This document shows positions 51,601-59,646 of a stretch of 64,000 nt of DNA, piece after piece (positions within the stretch are counted from its first letter, which is position 1; each line of letters starts with the position of its first letter). The position numbers were made by a program, and so were the translations under genes. The notes beneath the pieces are model-generated. The model worked only from the letters and a program-made list of their open reading frames with translations. It was not told where the DNA came from and did not search any database. Source of the DNA: Pollutiaquabacter aromativorans (GTDB lineage: Bacteria; Bacteroidota; Bacteroidia; AKYH767-A; 2013-40CM-41-45); assembly GCA_049177215.1 (NCBI GenBank), contig CP185379.1:3410001-3474000 (forward strand), read 5' to 3'.

Positions 51601-51809
51601 GTCGCTTCACCATCGGACTGACGACGAATACGTACGCCGAGTATGAAGTGAACGTGTTCGACGCGCTCGGTGAAGTGGTGTTCAGCTCATTTGAAACCGC
51701 ACGTGCCGCGAAGGAAATTTCCCTCGAGCACCTGCCGGCAGGCGTCTATACGCTGCTGTTGCGCTGCGACGGCGAGCAGGCCGCATTTAAGCTGGTGATC
51801 GAACGCTGA
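48669..51809 (+). CDS. Secreted PHP-domain protein with type IX sorting domain
   Basis: A 1046-residue secreted multidomain protein. After the signal region (about 1-30), a concanavalin-like domain (LLDDFNRANNNTVGNGWNE, about 33-255) and two fibronectin-like modules (VNWTRGNGTFVIVIGR; LNWTRGNGTYCIVVCR) lead to a PHP-like metal-dependent hydrolase at about 510-790: HxH in NMHAHSDYSDGD, DH in FMGISDHNHNEGP, Glu in YGMEFGT, His in LCHPNNTDFG and DNHN in TVDQDNHNSS. The C-terminus has a T9SS-type linker ('LPIELLSFTGKV') and sorting domain (FSVYPNPTAGRFTIGL, LPAGVYTLLLR). A secreted phosphoesterase or nuclease is the likeliest role; the substrate is unknown. Confidence 0.85.
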   Translation: MPRSGFKLDFQYGYTLLFSLLLGGMTASAQTVLLDDFNRANNNTVGNGWNETETVAGTGATISGNNLRLASTTSGKDYVWRDVSTYYNTVLNTNTGTLTWAFNLRQSRTDPSGFDAGNFGIAFVLGASSSNFLSGSSGYAVVLGNSLSGDNLRLVRFASGMNTNAALTNVISPAIDYANQYMAVRVTYNPVGNAWTLEADTTNAGVFEDPVSGATYVSLGSASDATYTGVDLMYLGCLWNHNTAAGDAGLFDNIYVPSACSPSPEPTTQATNVTFTSIGAGAMTVNWTRGNGTFVIVIGRQGGAVTSTPTDGASYSASSTWGSGTLMAANEYVVYSGSGTSVNVTGLNASTSYSFSVFEFNGTGCTTNYLLTTPATGTQSTASCVLAAEPTVGASGVNTSHLLSNSVQLNWTRGNGTYCIVVCRALSAVTTPPIDGQSYTANAAYGLGSTTAPGEYIVYQGTGTSVVVTGIIPNTTYYFAVFEMNGSGCNSNYYVPAVLASANATTPAIGTYNWYYGNMHAHSDYSDGDMDNTCNGAGSATCCYSIGQTALNFNFMGISDHNHNEGPVMTPAKYASGLSEATAYTAANPTFIAFYGMEFGTISTGGHVTIYGINQLLGWNTGNYNVYVAKGDYNTVFNMVASTPGAFTTLCHPNNTDFGNILGSAYNATYDNAIVGCAVKNGPFSSTNITYSDPAPGNTVSFFNQMLAKGYHLGPTVDQDNHNSSTMGKSNQGRTVVLATALDKTSVNDAMLNMRFYATEDYNIRVSYTVNGNLPMGTIITQTINPTFNVSVTDPDGESVSQIRLMYGVPGSGSNPTALTTVSSASSLTYTHSFGTGTYYYYAEITQPDGNVTWTSPIWYTKIPQPLPIELLSFTGKVTDPGNRLEWVTATETNNDYFSLERSRDGLEFSTIARVDGAGNSSQPLQYQYLDTEAGDGLWYYRLRQNDFDGNFSYSDPVALRRGKLKDRFSVYPNPTAGRFTIGLTTNTYAEYEVNVFDALGEVVFSSFETARAAKEISLEHLPAGVYTLLLRCDGEQAAFKLVIER

Positions 51810-51845
51810 GTCTTTCCCTTTTCGTTTTGTGTACCTTCGTCGGGC

Positions 51846-53285
51846 ATGTCCGGTCCGAACAATTATTTACGTCTGTCCGACCTCACACGCGAGATCCGCG
51901 ATGTGGTGCAGCAGCATTTCACCGGTCGCACGTATTGGATCGTAGCGGAAATTTCCGGGCATAAGTATTATCCGAATACCGGCCGCCATTACCTCAGCTT
52001 CGTCGAGAAGATCGGAGAAGGCGGAGCGGAGACGGCCAAGATCAAGGCGAAGGCCTGGAGTCAGGGGTCGGATCGCATCCGGGCTTTCGAACAATCGACC
52101 GGACAATCGTTCACCGACGGCATCCAGGTGCTGGTGCAGGTTTCCGTGGAGTATCACCTGGTACACGACCTTTCACTTACGATCCTTGATGTGGATCCGA
52201 CCTTCACCCTGGGGGTGTTGGAGCGTCAGCGGAGAGAAACACTCGATCGGCTGGTACGCGACAATCCCGGCTATGTGGAAAAAGTGGGGGAGGAGTATGT
52301 CACCTACAACAAGCGCCTGGCATTGCGACCGGTGGTGCAACGCATCGCGCTGGTCGCTTCACCGAAGTCGGCGGGTTACGAGGATTTTCTGCATACCCTG
52401 CACGAGAACGAAGCGGGATACCGTTTCGCGATCGACTACTATTACACCAGCGTGCAGGGCGCGGAAGCGGAGGATGAACTGGTGCGTGCCCTGATCGACG
52501 TCTATCAGTCGAAGAAAGCGTACGATGCCGTGGTCATCATCCGGGGCGGAGGCGCGAAGACCGACTTCCTGGTGTTCGACACCTATCGCGTCAGTCAGGC
52601 GGTGGCACGGTTCCCGGTTCCGGTGATCACGGGCATCGGGCATCACCAGGACGTGAGCATCACCGACCGGATGGCGCATACGCAGACCAAGACCCCGACC
52701 CAGGCTGCCGAGTTCATTCTCGCGCGTAACCGCAGTTTCGAGCAGTCGGTGCTGGAACTGCAGGGCCAGTTGGTCATTCGTGCGCAGCAATTGCTGGCGG
52801 ACCACCGCGAAGCACTGATCGAAACGCAATCGGGTATTCCTGCCCGTACGCGCGAGTACCTTTCTACCTGCAAGGACCTGTTGAGCGATCAGCGCGAGCA
52901 GATCACGGGCCTTGTCCGCGAGCGGCTGCTGAGCGAAGAGCGGGAGCTGAGCGCGCTGGCTTCCGGATTAACCACAACACCACGGCTGCGCATCGCGGCG
53001 GAACTCCAGTCGGTGATGTTCCTGAAGGATACGCTGCCATCCATGCTGCGTCGGCGGATCCAGGATGAGGCCGCGCGGCTCGAGCATTTCGCCTCACTTA
53101 CGCGGCTGGTGAGTCCGGCCAATATCCTGAAACGCGGTTATGCCTTGCTGGAGCAGGAGGGGCGGGTTCTTTCCTCGGTCCGGCAGCTTGATCCGGACCG
53201 TCCCTTGCTTGTACGCACAGCCGAGGCCGACATCACCACACGCATTGAAACGATAGCATCCCACGATGGAAAAACTGACCTATGA
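51846..53285 (+). CDS. xseA: Exodeoxyribonuclease VII large subunit
   Basis: A 479-residue subunit of exonuclease VII, which degrades single-stranded DNA and works with the small subunit. The N-terminal OB fold (about 5-115; YLRLSDLTREIRDVVQQHF, WIVAEISGHKYYPNTGRHYL) is followed by the catalytic core (RIALVASPKSAGYEDFLHTL, VVIIRGGGAKTDFLVFDTY, VITGIGHHQDVSITDRMAHT, KTPTQAAEFI) and the long helical region to the end. It overlaps xseB by 20 bases. TACCTTCG at 51832-51839 resembles the -7 box, so the leader is very short. Confidence 0.95.
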   Translation: MSGPNNYLRLSDLTREIRDVVQQHFTGRTYWIVAEISGHKYYPNTGRHYLSFVEKIGEGGAETAKIKAKAWSQGSDRIRAFEQSTGQSFTDGIQVLVQVSVEYHLVHDLSLTILDVDPTFTLGVLERQRRETLDRLVRDNPGYVEKVGEEYVTYNKRLALRPVVQRIALVASPKSAGYEDFLHTLHENEAGYRFAIDYYYTSVQGAEAEDELVRALIDVYQSKKAYDAVVIIRGGGAKTDFLVFDTYRVSQAVARFPVPVITGIGHHQDVSITDRMAHTQTKTPTQAAEFILARNRSFEQSVLELQGQLVIRAQQLLADHREALIETQSGIPARTREYLSTCKDLLSDQREQITGLVRERLLSEERELSALASGLTTTPRLRIAAELQSVMFLKDTLPSMLRRRIQDEAARLEHFASLTRLVSPANILKRGYALLEQEGRVLSSVRQLDPDRPLLVRTAEADITTRIETIASHDGKTDL

Positions 53286-53481
53286 ACAGGCGTTTGCCGA
53301 GCTGAAAGCGATCGCCGAAGCGATCGAAGACGAGACCGTCGCGGTCGACGTGTTGGCGGAGAAAGTCAAACGCGCCAGCTACCTCATCAAGTTCTGCCAG
53401 GACAAACTGCGCGCCACGGAAAGCGAAGTGAATACGATCATCCGGCAGATGGAGGGGAAGGGTGGCGACCCGAAAGAGTGA
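53266..53481 (+). CDS. xseB: Exodeoxyribonuclease VII small subunit
   Basis: A 71-residue helical subunit. It has the family pattern 'LTYEQAFAELKAIAEAIEDE', 'VDVLAEKVKRASYLIKFCQD' and 'LRATESEVNTIIRQME'. It overlaps xseA by 20 bases, which fits translational coupling and the stoichiometric assembly of exonuclease VII. The gene ends at the heptamer-like sequence AGTGAACAGTG, right before the 88-bp palindrome array. Confidence 0.93.
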   Translation: MEKLTYEQAFAELKAIAEAIEDETVAVDVLAEKVKRASYLIKFCQDKLRATESEVNTIIRQMEGKGGDPKE

Positions 53482-53493
53482 ACAGTGTTTTTT

Positions 53494-53752
53494 CACTGCT
53501 CACTCGCCCTGTTTCTCACACTTTGCACTCATTTTAAAATTAGTGTGAGAAACAGAAACAGTGTGAGTGAGCAGTGCTTTTCACTGTTCACTTACACTGT
53601 TTCTCACACTTTGCACTCATTTTAAAATTAGTGTGAGAAACAGAAACAGTGTGAGTGAACAGTGCTTTTCACTGTTCACTCACACTGTTTCTCACACTAC
53701 GCACTCTTTTTAAAATTAGTGTGAGAAACAGAAACAGTGTGAGTGAACAGTG
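53494..53752. repeat. Three tandem 88-bp palindromes
   Basis: Copies start at 53494, 53582 and 53670, exactly 88 bases apart. Each is almost a perfect palindrome: CACTGTTCACTCACACTGTT and TCTCACACT on one side pair with AGTGTGAGA, AACAGTGTGAGTGAACAGTG on the other, around TTTTAAAATTA. Each copy could form one long cruciform. Few differences separate the copies (for example GCTCACTCGCC in copy 1, ACGCACTCT in copy 3). The 295-base gap between xseB and the adenine deaminase gene holds nothing else except a C8 run at 53761. Confidence 0.92.
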
Positions 53753-53776
53753 GAAAAACACCCCCCCCTAACTGAT

Positions 53777-55423
53777 TCAATTTCCGTCCGCGCGCTGGTC
53801 ACCTGCCAGCGCGAACCGGTCCCCGTCGAACAACCCGAGGTCACTCAGCTTCAAATGCGGAATCACCAGCAGCGCCATGAACGAAAGCGTCATGAAAGGC
53901 GCGCGGAGTTGTGAGCCGAGCTCCTTGGCTTTCATGTCCAACTCCGCGTAGGCTTCGGCGACTTTGTAGCCGTCCTGGTTACTCATGAGTCCGGCTACGG
54001 GCAGCGGGAGCACGTGACTTTGCCGGCCGTCGAATACACTTACCCCGCCTTGTACTTCGATCACGGCATTGACAGCGGCTGCGATACTTTCGGCGTCAAT
54101 GCCGACGGCGACGATATTGTGGCTGTCGTGCGCGACCGAGGAGGCGATTGCGCCGTGCTTGAGACCAAAATTGCGGATCCAGCCCAGTGCCGGCGGCGCT
54201 TCCCGGTAACGATTGACAACGGTGATCGGGAGCAGGTCGTTGTCGAGGTCGGCAACGGCGAATCCGTTACGAGCCGGGATTGTCACGGACAGTTTGTTCG
54301 TGATGAGTTGTCCGTCGAGCGCTTCGATCGCCAGTGTCTGTAAAGGAGTGGAAGTCTTGATCCGAAACTGTTCCGGTTTTTTCGGTGAACACGAGAACTG
54401 ATTGAGCGTACCTGCCGGAACATGCTGGATCAGGCTGTGGCCGTTCCGGGCGACGAGTTGTCCGTCGATCCAGGTTTCGAGCACATGCAGTGTTTCGGGC
54501 GAATCAACGACGATAAAATCCGCGGGATCGCCCGGGCGTAGCAACCCGACGTTCATCTTATAGTGCAGCACAGGGTTGATACAAGCCGCCCGCAACAGCT
54601 TGAAGAGCGGAATGCCGTCGCGCAGTCCGCGTCGTACCAACTCGTCGATGTGGTTCAAAACGAGCCCGTCGGGGTGTTTGTCGTCGCTGCAGAACATCAT
54701 GCGTTCCGGATGCTCGTCGACGAGCCGGATCAGCGCTTCGAAGTTGCGCGCCGCGCTGCCTTCGCGGATCTGGATGTTCATCCCGTACCCGATCTTTTCC
54801 TTTGCTTCGGCATAGGTGAAACATTCGTGGTCGGTGCTGATTCCCGCAGCGATGTAGCGCCGGGCATCCTCACCACGAAGTCCGGGCGCGTGACCGTCGA
54901 CCGGCTTTCCGAGCCGCTTCGCCGCCGCGATCTTCGCGAGGACTTCAGGGTCGCCGTGCAGCACGCCGGGATAATTCATCATTTCGCTGAGGTAGACGAT
55001 CTCGGGACGTTCGAGCAGCGCAGTGACGGCAGCGGCGTCGAGTGCAGCGCCGGCCGTCTCAAAGACGGAAGCCGGAACGCAACTTGGTGCACCGAAGTGA
55101 AACTTGAACGGTACGGTCTTGCCGTTGTCGATCATGTACTCCACGCCGGCCGCGCCGCATACGTTGGCGATCTCGTGCGGGTCGCTGATGGTAGCGACCG
55201 TGCCGTGCACCACCGCCAGCCGGGCGAATTCGGACGGTACGAGCATGGAGCTTTCGACGTGTACATGCGCGTCGATGAAGCCGGGCATGAAGTAAGGCGT
55301 ACCGGCACGTGTTTCCTTTTCTTCGGTAACGTCTAAAATGCGGCCTTGTCCGACCGTCAGGGTGACGGGCACGAAGCGTTGATTCAGGATATCGATGAGG
55401 GTGCCGTGGAGCGTATGCGTCAT
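53777..55423 (-). CDS. ade: Adenine deaminase
   Basis: A 548-residue amidohydrolase that converts adenine to hypoxanthine and ammonia in purine salvage. Metal-binding HVHVESSM (about residue 60-67), DPHEIANVCG, PVDGHAPGLRG and a late C-terminal domain (VAHDSHNIVAVGID, GGVSVFDGRQSHVLPLPVAG, LMSNQDG) match the bacterial adenine deaminase family. The start at 55423 (MTHTLHGTLIDILNQRFVPV) is chosen over 55465 because it aligns with the family's N-terminus. Single gene, convergent with xseAB. Confidence 0.94.
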   Translation of the reverse strand: MTHTLHGTLIDILNQRFVPVTLTVGQGRILDVTEEKETRAGTPYFMPGFIDAHVHVESSMLVPSEFARLAVVHGTVATISDPHEIANVCGAAGVEYMIDNGKTVPFKFHFGAPSCVPASVFETAGAALDAAAVTALLERPEIVYLSEMMNYPGVLHGDPEVLAKIAAAKRLGKPVDGHAPGLRGEDARRYIAAGISTDHECFTYAEAKEKIGYGMNIQIREGSAARNFEALIRLVDEHPERMMFCSDDKHPDGLVLNHIDELVRRGLRDGIPLFKLLRAACINPVLHYKMNVGLLRPGDPADFIVVDSPETLHVLETWIDGQLVARNGHSLIQHVPAGTLNQFSCSPKKPEQFRIKTSTPLQTLAIEALDGQLITNKLSVTIPARNGFAVADLDNDLLPITVVNRYREAPPALGWIRNFGLKHGAIASSVAHDSHNIVAVGIDAESIAAAVNAVIEVQGGVSVFDGRQSHVLPLPVAGLMSNQDGYKVAEAYAELDMKAKELGSQLRAPFMTLSFMALLVIPHLKLSDLGLFDGDRFALAGDQRADGN

Positions 55424-55563
55424 GGGAACGAAAGGTAGGAAAAGGGAAGTGAGGCAGGACTGCAAGGTGGAGGTAGTTTTACGCAGCGGGAGTCAGGTGT
55501 AGGTTGCTTTTTGTATTTTAGACGGGACCTAAAGCATCATTTCCACTGAAAGAACTATTCACG

Positions 55564-56589
55564 ATGAAAAAATTTCTATCACTCGCCTTTTCCCTGGGAT
55601 GTTGTTTGTTGCATGCCGGAAATTTGTCGGCCCAGCAGCCCTATTGGGGAACCATTTTCGTTGACTCCAACATCGTGAGAACCAACGACCCGACGCTGCA
55701 TGTGAGTACTACGTATACCGGCCAGGGAAACCGGACCGTCTATGACCGACGGGCTGCCAATTGGGTCACCATCAATGCGTACCTCTACGATGTAGTCTGG
55801 AGCGACGGCCTGACGGCTGAAGCGATCGTCAATCCGGAATTTGGCAGCAGTGCCGCCGGCTTTGTGGAAGCTGACAAATACGGAAGAGTACTCGGGCAGC
55901 TGCCGACCGCGCTGCGACAGGATTGTAACGAATTGTGGATACACAAGGGCATGGAAGCGTTTGGAGGCGGGAACAACTCCGTCCTGATTCACACGGATTA
56001 CTCCACCGTATATGAAGCGGATGGGATTCTTGAAGAGACCCTCATTCACGAATTGTCCCATACTTCCCTGGATGCCGCGCACGCGGCATCTTCCGGCTGG
56101 ATCGCAGCGCAGAATGCCGATGGGAATTTCATCTCCGGTTATGCCGCGCAGAATCCAACGCGCGAAGATGTGGCGGAGTCATTTCTGATGTGGCTGGCGG
56201 TTCGTCAATGTAATCTTCGCGTGACCCAGCAGACCGTTGACACGGTGAATTTTTATATCCCGAACCGATTAGCCTACTTCGACAATCAGAATTTCGATAC
56301 GAACCCGATCTGTGTGAGTATCACCGGTATCGATGAAATGAACGCCGGGGCTGTCAGCCTCTTTCCGAATCCTTTCCAACGTCAACTCCACCTGCAACGC
56401 CCGGGAGGATTTGACCGGGCGACGATTACACTTTTCGATAACTGCGGAAAAGCGGTGATGCTGGCCACCAACATGAGTGGGAACGAAGTGGTGCTGAGCC
56501 GCGGCGACCTTCCTGCCGGATTCTATGTCGTGCAGGTCCGGGTAGGTGATGAAGCCGTTGTGTCACATAAAGTGCTCATCATCGACTAA
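55564..56589 (+). CDS. Secreted putative metallopeptidase with type IX sorting domain
   Basis: A 341-residue secreted protein. Signal peptide (MKKFLSLAFSLGCCLLHAG) is followed by a domain with 'EETLIHELSHTSLDAAHAAS' at about 160-180. This is an HELSH motif (HxxxH), with a further His 9 residues on, which resembles a zinc-peptidase helix but lacks the Glu-x-x-His pattern in its exact form (H-E-L-S-H is HExxH with x = L,S). Other metal ligands may lie in DVAESFLMWLAVR. The C-terminus is a sorting domain (VSLFPNPFQRQLHL, LPAGFYVVQVRVG). A possible -7 box TATTTTAG lies near 55515. Peptidase activity is inference. Confidence 0.75.
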   Translation: MKKFLSLAFSLGCCLLHAGNLSAQQPYWGTIFVDSNIVRTNDPTLHVSTTYTGQGNRTVYDRRAANWVTINAYLYDVVWSDGLTAEAIVNPEFGSSAAGFVEADKYGRVLGQLPTALRQDCNELWIHKGMEAFGGGNNSVLIHTDYSTVYEADGILEETLIHELSHTSLDAAHAASSGWIAAQNADGNFISGYAAQNPTREDVAESFLMWLAVRQCNLRVTQQTVDTVNFYIPNRLAYFDNQNFDTNPICVSITGIDEMNAGAVSLFPNPFQRQLHLQRPGGFDRATITLFDNCGKAVMLATNMSGNEVVLSRGDLPAGFYVVQVRVGDEAVVSHKVLIID

Positions 56590-56677
56590 CAAACTTTGAG
56601 TATGAGGAGGGAAGAGTGAACCGGACAGCTATAGAGGTGATCCTTCGTAGATCGATCGACCGAGCTGCTCCTTGAAG

Positions 56678-56708
56678 TTGAAACGAACAAGGATTCGTTT
56701 TATCTTGT
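56678..56708 (+). promoter_or_regulatory. Promoter of the DUF1801 gene
   Basis: TTG (56678-56680), a 20-base spacer and TATCTTG (56701-56707) fit the Bacteroidota promoter. The chosen ATG at 56731 lies 24 bases downstream, which supports that start over the GTG at 56707. Confidence 0.6.
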
Positions 56709-56730
56709 GTGCGCTGAAAATCCTGTTGAT

Positions 56731-57135
56731 ATGGACAAGACGATCACCGCCTACGCCAAACCCTTGAACAAAGCGGAGCGCGAAATCTGCCAGCTACTGG
56801 CCACCGAGATCGAACGTCACCTTCCTGAAGCCGAAGGAAAGATCTGGCACCGGCATCCCGTCTGGTTCCTGGACGGTAATCCGGTGGTCGGTTACAGCAA
56901 GCTGAAGGACTGCATACGCCTGTTGTTCTGGAGCGGACAGTCGTTCGACGAACCCGGCCTCGCACCGGAAGGGAGTTTCAAAGCGGCGGAGGCCCGTTAT
57001 ACCGAGCTTAAACAGGTGAAGAAAAAGGACCTGAAGCGCTGGCTGGGTAAGGCAAGGGAGATTCAGTGGGATTATAAGAATCTTGTGAAGCGGAGGGGGA
57101 GGTTGGTGCGCTTGGGAGAAGGCAGTGAACAGTGA
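56731..57135 (+). CDS. DUF1801 domain protein
   Basis: A 134-residue protein with the DUF1801 fold. Typical features are 'EICQLLATEIERHLPEAEGK', 'IWHRHPVWFLDGNPVVGYSK', 'CIRLLFWSGQSFDEPGL' and a C-terminal helix. Members are small soluble proteins with a jelly-roll-like core and unknown function. ATG at 56731 is used because the -7 box overlaps the alternative GTG. The gene ends in the heptamer repeat tract (AGTGAAC from 57124). Confidence 0.85.
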   Translation: MDKTITAYAKPLNKAEREICQLLATEIERHLPEAEGKIWHRHPVWFLDGNPVVGYSKLKDCIRLLFWSGQSFDEPGLAPEGSFKAAEARYTELKQVKKKDLKRWLGKAREIQWDYKNLVKRRGRLVRLGEGSEQ

Positions 57136-57186
57136 ATAGTAAACAGTAAATAGTGAACAGCGAATAGCGAATAGCGAATAGTGTGC
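57124..57186. repeat. Heptanucleotide repeat tract (AGTGAAC/AGCGAAT type)
   Basis: Nine units in a row: AGTGAAC, AGTGAAT, AGTAAAC, AGTAAAT, AGTGAAC, AGCGAAT three times, AGTGTGC. It starts over the stop codon of the DUF1801 gene, exactly as the related tract at 36792 starts in the last codons of the thioredoxin-domain gene. Confidence 0.85.
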
Positions 57187-57241
57187 GGTTGGTTGCTGGT
57201 TTGTGCTCGTGCTTATTGGTAATCGAATTATTTAGCTAATC

Positions 57242-57715
57242 ATGGGTGAGATCAGGTATTTGCAAGTCGGGTTGGAGCAGGTTTCTTGGCTGGTGGATTC
57301 GCGTGTTGAGTTTTTGACGGAGTATTGGGGAGCCAAAGGTCAAGAGGAAACGCAGCAGCTGCGGGACGAACTGGAAAATTTCTTTCGGCGTGAACTGCCG
57401 GCCGGGACCTTTGTGGCCTGGTTGGCTATGGACGGCGACCAATGGGTGGGCGTTGGCGGCATGAAGCTGGTCGATAAGCCCGGCGGGTTTCGCGCGATGA
57501 ACGGCCGCAGCGGCTACATCATGAACATGTACACCCGAAGCGCCTGGCGTAAACGGGGCATTGCTACTGCGATCCTTGAGTTGTTGCTCGAACACGGCCG
57601 ACAGGCGGGCGCGAGTTATTTCGAACTCCATGCCACCACCGATGGTGCTCCGGTGTATGAACGCGCGGGTTTCGTCAGGCATGGCGAACCTACGTACCGG
57701 AAGTTTGTGCAGTAA
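57242..57715 (+). CDS. GNAT-family N-acetyltransferase
   Basis: A 157-residue acetyltransferase. The acetyl-CoA binding motif is 'YTRSAWRKRGIATAILELLL' (Q/RxxGxG/A type; here RKRGIA). The strand 'GVGGMKLVDKPGG' precedes it and the C-terminal beta4-beta5 part 'FELHATTDGAPVYERAGFVR' follows. The substrate is unknown. Single gene, downstream of a heptamer tract. Confidence 0.9.
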   Translation: MGEIRYLQVGLEQVSWLVDSRVEFLTEYWGAKGQEETQQLRDELENFFRRELPAGTFVAWLAMDGDQWVGVGGMKLVDKPGGFRAMNGRSGYIMNMYTRSAWRKRGIATAILELLLEHGRQAGASYFELHATTDGAPVYERAGFVRHGEPTYRKFVQ

Positions 57716-57792
57716 GCGAACCCGCGGAGCCGCCGGTCCTTGGGGATTTCAACAGCCGGCGTTCCCTATTTTACACGATATTTACGGCCGTT

Positions 57793-58716
57793 ATGGCAAC
57801 CCCGTTCAAGGGTCCGGTCGTCTGTCTTGGGGCATCCCTGGTCGACCTGACCTTCCGCTGCGACCTCGAGCCGGTCCTGCATACCTCGAATCCTTCCCAA
57901 ATGCACCGGAGCCCGGGCGGCGTGGTGCGCAACATCGCCCATCACCTCGCCTTGCTGGGAACGCCGGTTGAATTGCTCACGGTACTCGGGCGGGATCCGG
58001 ACGGCTACTGGCTCGAACGACAGTGTCGGGACGCGGGTATCGGTATGGAACACATCGCCTGGGCGGAAGAGACGACCGGAACCTTCGCGTCAGTCGCAAC
58101 GCCAGCCGGCGATCTCTACATCGGAGCGGTGACATCCGATACCGACAAGCTGATGACCATCGATTTCATGAACGAACGTGCGCAGTTGATCCGTTCCGCT
58201 TCGGTGGTGATCGCCGACTGCAACCTGAGCGTCGAAGCGCTTCGCTGGCTGATGGGGTTCTGCGCGCAACACCAGGTTCCGTTGATCGTCGAGACCGTTT
58301 CGATTCCCAAAGCGAAACGCCTGCGGGATGCCTTACCCGGAAAACTACTTCTGGTAAAACCGAACCGCGAAGAACTCGCCGTCTTCGAAAAAGACCAACA
58401 CGTCACCCCGGAGGAAAAGATCGCTCACCTGCATGCATCGGGTTTTCGAAATGTATGGCTGAGTCGTGGCGCAGACGGGTCGCTGTTCTCCGACGGCAGT
58501 CGTATGGTACCGATTCCGGCACCGCGTGTACATGTACGCGACGTGAACGGCGCCGGCGATGCTTCGCTGGCAGGCTGGGTGTGGGCCTGGCTCGGGGATA
58601 AAGACCCGCTGACTTGTGTTCACTATGGCCATGCCGCGGCAGCCTGCCTGCTCGAAGTGTATGGTGCTGTACGCAGCGACCTTTCACCTGCACTCCTTGA
58701 ACAACGGCTTCCGTAA
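57793..58716 (+). CDS. psuK: PfkB-family kinase, probable pseudouridine kinase
   Basis: A 307-residue ribokinase-like enzyme. N-terminal glycine region 'MHRSPGGVVRNIAHHLALLG' binds the sugar; the C-terminal signature 'VRDVNGAGDASLAGWVWAWL' has the catalytic Asp and anion hole. Its gene stops 3 bases before psuG, so the assignment as pseudouridine kinase (pseudouridine to pseudouridine 5'-phosphate) rests on the family plus this tight pairing. Without the pairing one would only call it a carbohydrate kinase. Confidence 0.88.
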   Translation: MATPFKGPVVCLGASLVDLTFRCDLEPVLHTSNPSQMHRSPGGVVRNIAHHLALLGTPVELLTVLGRDPDGYWLERQCRDAGIGMEHIAWAEETTGTFASVATPAGDLYIGAVTSDTDKLMTIDFMNERAQLIRSASVVIADCNLSVEALRWLMGFCAQHQVPLIVETVSIPKAKRLRDALPGKLLLVKPNREELAVFEKDQHVTPEEKIAHLHASGFRNVWLSRGADGSLFSDGSRMVPIPAPRVHVRDVNGAGDASLAGWVWAWLGDKDPLTCVHYGHAAAACLLEVYGAVRSDLSPALLEQRLP

Positions 58717-58719
58717 ATC

Positions 58720-59631
58720 ATGACGCCACGTATTCACCTGCATCCGGAAGTCGCGCAGCAACTCCAACAGGGCGGCCCGGTGGTCGCGCTCGAATCCACG
58801 ATCATCGCGCACGGGATGCCGTATCCGCAGAACGTACAAACCGCCCGCGAGGTGGAGGCGATCGTTCGTGAGAACGGCGCGGTACCCGCCACCATCGCGA
58901 TCCTTGACGGCAAGATACAGGTCGGCCTTGATCAACGTCAGTTGGAATCACTCGGCAACACGCCGGGTGTTTGGAAAGTGAGTCTGCGCGACCTGCCCTT
59001 CGTGGTATCGGAAAAGTTGAATGGCGCGACCACCGTTGCCGCGACCATGCACATCGCTCACCTGGCGGGCATTCGCGTTTTCGTGACCGGCGGGATCGGC
59101 GGTGTTCACCGTGGTGCGGAAACGAGCATGGACATCAGCGCTGACCTAACTGAAATGGGCCGAACCAGTGTTGCGGTGGTAGCTGCCGGGGTGAAGTCGA
59201 TCCTCGACATCGGACTTACACTCGAATACCTCGAGACACTCGGAGTCCCGGTGGTCACATTCGGAAGTGAAGAGTTTCCGAGCTTTTACTCCCGCGGAAG
59301 CGGCTTCCAGTCACCGCTTCGGCTGGATTCACCGGACGCCATCGCGCGTTTCCTGCGTGCGAAATGGGACCTCGAATTGAACGGCTCGGCCCTGATCGCG
59401 AACCCGATTCCGTCTGAACAGGAGTTTCCCTTTGCGGAAATGGAACAGCACATTCGCGCCGCGCTCGATGCGGCCGAACGGCAGAGCATTCGCGGTAAAT
59501 CGACCACGCCCTTCCTGCTCAAGTACATTGCCGATGCCACCGGAGGCGACAGCCTCGCTTCCAACATCGCATTGGTGAAGAATAATGCGGCATTGGGTGC
59601 CCGTATCGCCACGGCATTTTCATCTTTGTGA
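58720..59631 (+). CDS. psuG: Pseudouridine-5'-phosphate glycosidase
   Basis: A 303-residue enzyme that splits pseudouridine 5'-phosphate into uracil and ribose 5-phosphate (breaking its C-C glycosidic bond). It shows the strongly conserved 'ALESTIIAHGMPYPQN', 'PATIAILDGKIQVGL', 'RVFVTGGIGGVHRGAE', 'SMDISADLTEMGRTSVAVVA' and 'GVKSILDIGLTLEYLETLGV' stretches, including the Lys and Asp of the active site. Full length. With psuK it completes the pathway that recycles pseudouridine from RNA turnover. Confidence 0.96.
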   Translation: MTPRIHLHPEVAQQLQQGGPVVALESTIIAHGMPYPQNVQTAREVEAIVRENGAVPATIAILDGKIQVGLDQRQLESLGNTPGVWKVSLRDLPFVVSEKLNGATTVAATMHIAHLAGIRVFVTGGIGGVHRGAETSMDISADLTEMGRTSVAVVAAGVKSILDIGLTLEYLETLGVPVVTFGSEEFPSFYSRGSGFQSPLRLDSPDAIARFLRAKWDLELNGSALIANPIPSEQEFPFAEMEQHIRAALDAAERQSIRGKSTTPFLLKYIADATGGDSLASNIALVKNNAALGARIATAFSSL

Positions 59632-59646
59632 CCGAACTTTCCTGAC

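Noticed and set aside
53494..53752. Possible CRISPR array in the 88-bp repeats
   Set aside because: No spacers; each unit is itself a long palindrome.
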